From Effrenium voratum (taxonomy: Eukaryota > Sar > Dinophyceae > Suessiales > Symbiodiniaceae): a stretch of DNA of 64,000 bases. The stretch covers positions 1-64,000 of the forward strand of contig CAUJNA010000590.1 of NCBI GenBank assembly GCA_963377175.1, given 5' to 3'. The notes under the pieces are model-generated. The model was not told the origin of the DNA and did not search any database. It saw nothing but the letters and a program-made list of their open reading frames with translations. The translations under genes were made by a program, and so were the position numbers. Shown piece by piece: positions 12,601 through 21,400 of this stretch (its first letter is position 1; every line of letters begins with the position of its first letter).

Positions 12601-15402
12601 TCAGGTTCCCCCGCCTTAAGAGGGTGGTGATTTGGTTTTGATTCACACCAATATTTTAGAGAGCAAGTTTGAGGATGTTCAGCGGATGGCGCCCAAATCC
12701 TCTTTTGTTTTGCGGGTTTCCCGCATAAAGCTGACTCTGAAAGGGGCGTCCCTGGGCAAATGGGGGTGATGAGATGTTTGGAGCTGCTTCAGGAATTTGT
12801 TTCTTTGCGCTGGAGGAAACCCGACACATTGAGGTATGAGCTCGCATAGCACGGTTGTAACTGTTGCTTTCTGCGTCGTCAGCACCAGTAACACCCCCAG
12901 CATCGGCTTTTGGCATTTTTGTTGTTCTGCTTTCTGGTGTGGTGGCCGGTGGCTCCCGGGTTCCTGTTGTTTTGTGGCTTTTGGGCGTTTTCGCGTCTCA
13001 TCTCTCGGATTAGGGAGTCTTCTGCAAGCTTGTCCCTTGGCAACCGCGCATAAATTTATCACTTCGCGTGACTGAGCTCCTCTCCAAGTTTGGCTGAATC
13101 TCCGGTCTTGGGCCACCCCTTGGGAAACTGAGTATTTGAGTGCGCAAGACAGCCCAGATTGGGCGCAGATCGCGCCCAACCCCCGGCCTTCGAACTGGAA
13201 GAGCTCGTTTCTGGACTCCAGAAGCTGCAGCAGGGGCCTGGACCAGAGCACCAGCGAGCCGAACTCGCAAGCTGCGCTTAGGGCTTCACTCGCAAAAAGG
13301 AAGTCGGTAAGGGCTCTCACCTGTTGAAGGGTTGTATGCATAGGTGACCTTGTGTTCTATGGGTTTTTTTTGGTATACGGGGAACACAACTCATTTAAAC
13401 CGGTGGGACCCATCTACTTTCAATCAAACAGGACAGGGGGTGTAGACATGGCCTCCCAAAACTGCCCAAAGCGGGCGCCTTTCCCATCCCAGAACTGGCC
13501 CAAGCTGCGGGCCTGACCGCACTCAGCTGTTCCTGATACCTGGGCGCGCTTGCAATGAAATGCAAAGACCAACACCGACATCCCGAAAACGGGGGCTGCC
13601 CCACGTTTGGGGACTCGCTGCAATGTACCTGATCGGCTTAATGTGAACCCCGGATTAATAAACCCCTGCAGAGGTTGATTAATAGGGGGTGTCCCGTTGT
13701 AGTGGGGATTCATCACTTTTGGAGGGAACACCCCCTTATAATGGGACGGGTTTTATTAATCCTGGGTCAACATCAAAGACCAAGGGTCAACAAAATACCT
13801 GGCCCGAGCTCATCCAGAGCTCAGAAAAAAGGTGTAACCCTTGTACCACCGTTGTTCCAACTAGGGAAATGGTCAAACATGCCCCCCTGTTGATTTCATC
13901 AACCCCCGAAACCCGGTAGAAAGGAAGTTGTGCCATCTACTATTACCTGCTGTAGTACGTTGTAGCCATTGCTAGTGGGACAGCAGGGCTGCTTGGTTCA
14001 CAGCTACGGCATGAGGTAACTTGCTGCTGCTTTGTTCTTTGTGCACGTTGGAACACCTTTGCAGCCTCCCAGCCTCCCTCAACTGCTTTCTCGACAACAA
14101 AAACAAATGAAAGCAACTGGGATATTAGCTGGCGTACCCCCCCCCCCCGGGTTGGGACCCGCGCTGGAGCAGCGCCGGGTTGGTCACGATCAGGATCTGT
14201 GCCAGGCACTGCCTGCGTGCCGAAGCGCTTCGGTTTTTTAGCGCTAACACCAGACCGATTCGATTGCAGAGGATTTCCAATGGGGCAAAAAGGACGCCTC
14301 GTTTTTGGTTGCTGGTTGATTGCAAAGTTGCTTTGCTTTCGGCACAACCAGATGCGCTTAAAACATTTTTTTTAAATAAAAAAAGGCTTGGACCGGCCCT
14401 CTTCCGCATGGAACCCCCCAGAGATTTTCAGGACAATGGTGCAAACCAAGGATCCCGTCAGGTTTGAAAGATGGGAGGCTCTGGTTAGCTCGTCAGCTCG
14501 AATGGATTTTCAACGAACAAACTCCTCAACATGCAGCACTTGAAGGCTTGAAGGGACCCAGCTTGCCACCCAGAAAAACACATTTTGAGAACCCCCCCCC
14601 CCCCAAAAAAAAAAAGGAACACTCCCCACTTGGTCAAGCTTCAACCACCTGGCATTTTTGCATCTATGTCCACTGGCAAAGTTGGCGATGTGTCCGGGCC
14701 CTGCAGCAACCAACAACTGGTTGTGGCAGGTCCCACACGGAAAATCCGACCAGTTTCAAACCAAAAAGGTCTTCTCAAAACCAAAGACCCCTTACCAAAT
14801 CGCCATATACACAGCCACACAACGGTCTCGTCTTCTGACCCCGCTTTTGTTGGCCTCCAGGGTCCCCCCCCCCCCTGCCTCGCGGCGTCCTGGGCCTGCG
14901 GCACTTCGCTCAGCTCCAGCAGCGCGCGCAAGGCCCCGCTGGCGGTGAGGAACTTCCTCGCTGCGAAACCCACGGAGGCGAAAAAACCCACGGCCCCGGA
15001 GGCGCCGGGAGCAAAAAGTTGGAAGCTCGGGTTTCTCCGTTTTGTTGAAGGCCTCTGGTGTCTCCTCTGCTGTGCGTTTTTGTGGATTTTATGGGAAAAA
15101 ACGGCTTTGTTGGGTGTGGTGTTGTTGATCCCTTGACGATGAACCTTCCATCCGCTTTTTTTTTTTTGGTCCCCAAGGCGTGGCTTTTTGTACGGCACGA
15201 CCTGCGATCGGTGCAGAGAATGAGACACGGAGTCTGATCAAGAAAAACAATCCAACTGGCGGTTTCCTGTATTGAATCCCAGGTCCGTTCCCTCCTTCCG
15301 AATGCCTATCGCACCACGAGGTGTTTCCACTGGTGTTTCCTCTGGGTGTCGTTTGATCCCTTGCCAACAGTTCAGCTTCCATTTGCGTTTTTGTCCCCTG
15401 GC

Positions 15403-15445
<43 letters not shown>

Positions 15446-18400
15446 GCAAAACAACCACACGTATTTCCATTAAACATGAGGGGAATTCACAGGGGAGGCG
15501 TTGAAAGGGGATGACTCGAGTGGCTGTGATTCAGGAATCGAGAGGGGTTGGCAGTCAATCTAGGGGATGATTCCTTTACCACTCCGTTCAATCGTTATGT
15601 TCACGAACTGGATGGGGTTTTCCTGAACTTCTGGAGGTTCTCCTGGGAAGAATGGGGAAGGTATCCCTAAATTGATTCTTGAAGTTTGGTACGAGTTCCT
15701 CCATACCCGTCCTAAATGAACTATCAGCTGGATTGTTTGACCAAACCTTCTGTATTACGTATGCATATATGTATATATAATAGACACATTTGGATCTACT
15801 CAACCTGCAATGCATTTCCATGAAGAAGAGGGGGGGGGGTCCTGGCTTGTCAAATCCACAGACCTCCGGTGGATGCACACACCGCTCTTCAAATTGATTT
15901 ATGTACTATTCTTTGCGACCATCGCATTTTCAACTCGGATATCCTTTGATTTCCGGTGGTTCTGCAACAGGGAGGATCTCGGTTCAGAATAGGAACGTTG
16001 CGGAATCCTTAATGTGGGCCCACGTGCTCAACAAAAGATGATGCGATGGCAACCCAAACTCCAAACGCGCACTTCGTGACACAGAAAGGAGGTGGCTGGA
16101 CACGAATCCACAAATGCCCTTTGATGCCACAGAAAGGACATGAATCCCCACATGTCTACCAAAAAGCCTGACCGCCACCCATTCAAATTCAACTCCCAAA
16201 ACGAGTCACACGCAAAACATCCATCTTTGATGGCCAGGCTTGGTCCCAAGGTGGGTTTAAAGTTCACGCCCAAAATGGGGGGGAAAAAATGCACCCTTTC
16301 TTGGTTGGTGGAGTTTTTTGTTGGGGAACCCATCTTCCCAGAAGAAAATTCGCAGAAAGGGGTGCCACGAATCCACTGGGCAGCTGGGAAAAGAACCCTC
16401 CCCCCAAGATTGCTTGGTGGAGTTGTTAAAGGGGAACCCAATCTGCGGTTCCTTTTCTGAGTTGAATGGTCCAAACCCCGAATCTGACACACACATGCTC
16501 CAAATCCTCCAGTTTTTTTTCCGGGGGAGCCATCTCCGGTCCCAAGGGCAAGCCCCGGGTTCGGCTCTCGATCCAAGGCGCCGCTGGGCTTGGTCCTGGC
16601 AAAGCAGGCGCAGCGCCTCGGCCACCAGCACCTGGCTGGGGCTATGTCCATGGGTCCAAATTGGAGCCGTGGTTGGTGTTGGTGGGGGAGTGGTGGTGTG
16701 GTGTGGGCGTGGTGTGGGCGTGGTGTGGGCGTGGTGTGGTGGTTGTGGTTGTTGCGATTGATGTGGATTTGCCGTTGGTGTGGGTGTGATATGGTGGTTG
16801 TGGTTGTTGTGGTTGTTGTGGTGGTTGTGGTGGTGGTTGTTGTGGATTTGCGGATAATGTGGGTGTGATGTGGTGGTTGTGGTGGTTGTGGTTGTTGTGG
16901 TGGTGGTTGATGTGGATTGGGTGTGATGTGGTGATTGTGGTTGTTGTGGTTGTTGTGGTGGTTGTGGTGGTTGTGGGTCACCAAAAGCTCGCCTCTTCTT
17001 ACAAAGGCTCTCCGGGTGATTCGAGGAAAGCCAGGGTTGGTCTTGCTAACCTCCTCTTCAACCATTCAAACAGGAAAAACTGTTTAAAAGGAACACATAG
17101 TCCTTCATGACCCGCCTGAGGTTCCGTGTTTGTTTTTGGAGAGGAGCTTTTTGTTCAGGCTTCTGATGAGGTGCACTTAAAAACCGGCCGCATCGTTGGA
17201 CATTTGACGGTCCGCGCCCTCTTTGGTCAATGTTCAGCCCTACACCTGGGACTTCACTCGTTTCTATGTTCATCCTCTTAGTCAATGGCAAGAACGTAAG
17301 ATGTTCTCGCTTCCGGAGTAGATTAGAAAAAGAACAGCCTTCTCCCTTACCACTAAAATGGTCTTCCCAGATCGTTTCTTCGTCCAGGAATCTGAGTGGT
17401 GCCAAACGTCGGCGCAGCGCTTTTGCCAGCCTGTGGCGGCGTTTTCCGCGCCTTGGTCTGCACAGAGCCGCCAGCTGCGCAACGGCACAGCTTCGACACC
17501 ACTGGGGAGGCGCCGCCGGTGCTGCCTGACACCAGAACATGTGCGCTCCTCTTGCATTCACTTCTTGAGTGAATTGAGGCGGGTGGATGTGGGTGGGTGG
17601 GTGGATGTGGGTGGGTGGGTGGGTGGGGTGGGGTGGGGTGGGGTGGGGTGGGGTGGGTGGGGTGGGGTGGGTGGGGTGGGGTGGGGTGGGGTGGGTGGGG
17701 TGGGGGGGTGGGGTGGGGTGGGGTGGGGTGGGTGGGTGGGTGGGTGGGGTGGGTGGGTGGGGTGGGGTGGGTGGGTGGGTGGGTGGGTGGGTGGGTGGGT
17801 GGGTGGGTGGGTGGGTGGGTGGGTGGGTGGGTGGGTGGGTGGGTGGGTGGGTGGGTGGGTGGGTGGGTGGGTGGGTGGGTGGGTGGGTGGGTGGGTGGGT
17901 GTCATTTAGCAAGTGGGGTAGCAGGGGTTGGTATCCTGCGAGCCATGGTAGCAATCAGGGACTGATAAATTGTAAACTAAGCGTCGGTGGGAGCAGGGGG
18001 GGATGGGGGTGGTAAGCTTCGATGTTCACGCGAACCAACTCACGCACAATGGGGGGGGGGCTGGGTGGACGGCAAGTGTCGGCGGGGAAAAGGGGTGAGG
18101 GGGTACGCTTGGATGTTCACGGGAACCAAGTCACGCACCATGGGGGGGGGATGGGGGTGGGTGGATGGTAAGCGTCGGTGGGAAGCGGTGGGGGGGGGGG
18201 GGAAGGGGGATGGTGTGCTTCGATGTTCACACGAACCAAGTCACGCACAATGGGGGGGGGGATGGGGCTGGGTGGATGGCAAGCGTGATGTCTGGAAACT
18301 CGAACACCTTTCCGAAAACATGCAAAACGCCCCCCTTTTTTATTACCACGTGCACGGATGACCGGGCCGATTTGCCGGTAATTTCCATGAATTCTGAACA

Positions 18401-21400
18401 TGGCACGTGTACAAATGACCAGTTGGACCAACCACGTGCACAAATGAACCCCCGCCCGCCAGCCCCACCCACCCAGAAATGCAAGCCCCCGAAGTCTGGG
18501 CCCCGGCAATCAATCCGCAATTTCACGCACCAAGACAAAATCGCGGCTCGCCTCTCTGCAACGCCCAGCTCCGCAACCTCAGCGCCAGCGCTTTTGGCCC
18601 TGGGTCCACGTCCCCGTTCTGCACTGGCCTCGCGGCGCCCATCTCTGGAAGTACGAGGGTGTGTGGCTCCTTCTGTTGAGTTGGTGCCCCCTTTTGCGCG
18701 GTGTTAAAAGGAAACCGAAATCCATTTTTGCAGGGCGACCAAATCTTCCTGAGATTTGCCACAAAAGATCGCTCCAAAAACATGGGACACGGCTGGAAGA
18801 CTGCTGTCAATGTGACCCGAAAGGTAGAACACGAACTGAACCATTTTTTGGTTGGAGAACAAGTAAACAAACTAGATTTAACCAGAGAACAGGCAACTTG
18901 GAAAAGAAAATAGGACTCAACTAAAGAATCATTCAACATATTCAACCACAAACGCTCACTCCATTTTTCCCCACATACCTGTGCAGACTCCGATCTGTGG
19001 CCAAGGTGCTATTCAGGGGTGATGTTTGGGTATTCCGCGTGTGGCCAAAAAGGATATTTGGTTGCTGTCGAAAAAGAACTCCTCTCTCAAAGGTGGAGAC
19101 CACATCGATTATGCATGAGCCAGGGCAACTTGGTTCATTGCTTCGAGCTTCAATGTTGTGGATAGACAAAATCCTGCACCACTTGGAAACCATCACAAAC
19201 CTTTGATGGTTGGTATTCACAGTAAAATCAACATTCCAGGGTTTCTTAGGTGGTGCGAAATGGATTTCGCAACCATCCATGACCTCACGAGTTCCACAGC
19301 AGAGACTCAGCTGCAAGAGTTCTGACCGCTCTGGACTCGTGACTCGGCCTCTCAGAAATTCCCCGTGGACAACTCGCCTGAACCCTTCGATGGGCCAGGG
19401 ATCCCGGCCATCCCCACAAAGGGTCCCCCCTACAGAAATATGGCTGTGGCTCAAAAAACCGGAATTCCAAAATGGAACCCTGGTAAGTGGAAACATGGAC
19501 CAAAACCCGCGGTTTGCCCCAGCTCTTTAATTTTGAGCCACAGCCAAATATATGTACCAAGTTTGTCAACCATGTCACCCGCGCCATCCCAAGATGCTCG
19601 CCGAAATTTCACCAGCAGCTTGCCGCCTGGCTTCCGCCGGCATCCTCTCGTAGAACTCTTCCAAGGCCTGGCGGCCGCTTTCGCCGAGTCAGGAGATACA
19701 CTCCGCTACTTAACTTTCCACGGGAACCCGCCCCCATGTTACCATTGGTGTTTCGCCGCGCCCTTCGAGAAAAAAGGAATTGACCAGGGGCGCTGCCCCC
19801 AGCTATCAACGACTGCCCCTCAACAAGTACCCTCCAAATCCCCGCTGGTATGATCTCAATCCCGATTGACTGCACAACACAAAAGAACAGCACACTGGTT
19901 CTTGATGTTCTTTCTCTGAATCGATCGGCGATTCGAATCGCATGCAATCGCACATGGCTCCTATCTTCGCCTTGAGGTCATCGTCTCCCAACTCATCCAG
20001 CATGGGGTTCCCCGTCTTCGCCCTCACCTTGTCCTCCCGCGACCTGCGAGCTTCAAGAGCTGCTGACCCAAATCGAGAGAAGAAACTCTAGCCAGGCCTT
20101 CCAGCCCTGCCATCCAGCAAGGGGGTTGAGCAAAAGCTCCGTGATACATTGGGTGACCATTGGGGGAAACCACGAAAACAATGATAATTCACACTAAGTA
20201 GAATTGTTACCCATGGTCATTTGGGGGCCAGGAATATTGATCAACCCCCCATATGTGAATTAACACTACCGTGATCACTCGAATCATTCTTACAAACAAA
20301 CAGCACCTCAGCAACGCCCAAAGAACACCTAGTTGTAGAATTCTGTGTATAGGTTCTACTCCCTGGTTTAGAGGGGATTGTAGTAGGGCTGTACTGTAAG
20401 GCTTACGTACATCTTGATAACCATGTTGGAAGAGCCACCCGTTAAAGTTCGAGCTTTGGGCGCTGCCAAACTTCTAGCCACACCCTACTTGCTGAACAGG
20501 TTTTTCGTATCCAAGCAACTGTCACCATCTGGTTTTTGTTCGGTACACCCAAAAGGGTGGACAAACTATGCATCTTGCGGAGAATATCCCCAGAGTTGGG
20601 CCAAGGGAAGACGAACTGGAAGCAAATGGGCCCTTTTTGGTTGAGGGTATACGCCCTTCTCTTGCCGTTAAAGCGGAAACCGAGAGGAAAGCCGCGATTT
20701 TGGCGGTAAGAAAAGACACACCCAAGAAACGTAACTGGAATCAAACAATGTGAACTCATGTTGGGCACCCCTGGCATCTTGCCGAATGAAGTCTTGTTGA
20801 AGCGCCATGAAACATCATGAAGCGGGTTGAATACCTAATCTTGGATTGAAGATTCCAGTCAATTGAATCTTTAATCTTCAATCTAGACTCCAAAGTCATT
20901 TTGCCCCCTGGCAAGCATGTTGTGCAAACACAATCACACTCGGACGTGCATGCGGTGCTTGGAAAAGGGGTGGACCATCACCCCGCCATGTTGCTTTAGA
21001 GCGCTTCACGGCACTTTCCAGGCCTCTAGCTCCTTTCTTCAATCCCGCAAAAGCCTTCCGAAATGTCTCAAGCCACTTTAGCATCAAGCGCCTTCATTCA
21101 GGAGGCTCTATCAAAAACGTGTGTCCTAATCGGTACTAAATCCGAAAGTGCTTCAAAGCGCATAGTAGACACTTGCGCAAACAGTGTCGCATGATGCGCG
21201 TCACTTTTGCTGCCGGTGTTGTTGAGACATTGCGCTGCCATACATGACAAACTGCTTCCAGCAAACGTCTGACAACTTGACCGGAACATCAATAACACCA
21301 TATACAACATATAATGTTCTACACAACAATCTTCTTGTGCCCGCCCGAAGGATGGTCTTGGGCTTTTCTTGGCAAAAGGATCTTAGGGTCGCCATGATCT

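Noticed and set aside
17058..18015. His/Pro/Thr and Gly/Trp/Val frames
   Set aside because: Translation of the GGGT tract.
20018..20028. AAGGTGAGG inside the 20.0 kb exon as a GT donor
   Set aside because: Using it would remove the [10 protein letters not shown] stretch that joins in phase to the 19.6 kb exon and fits UNC-45.
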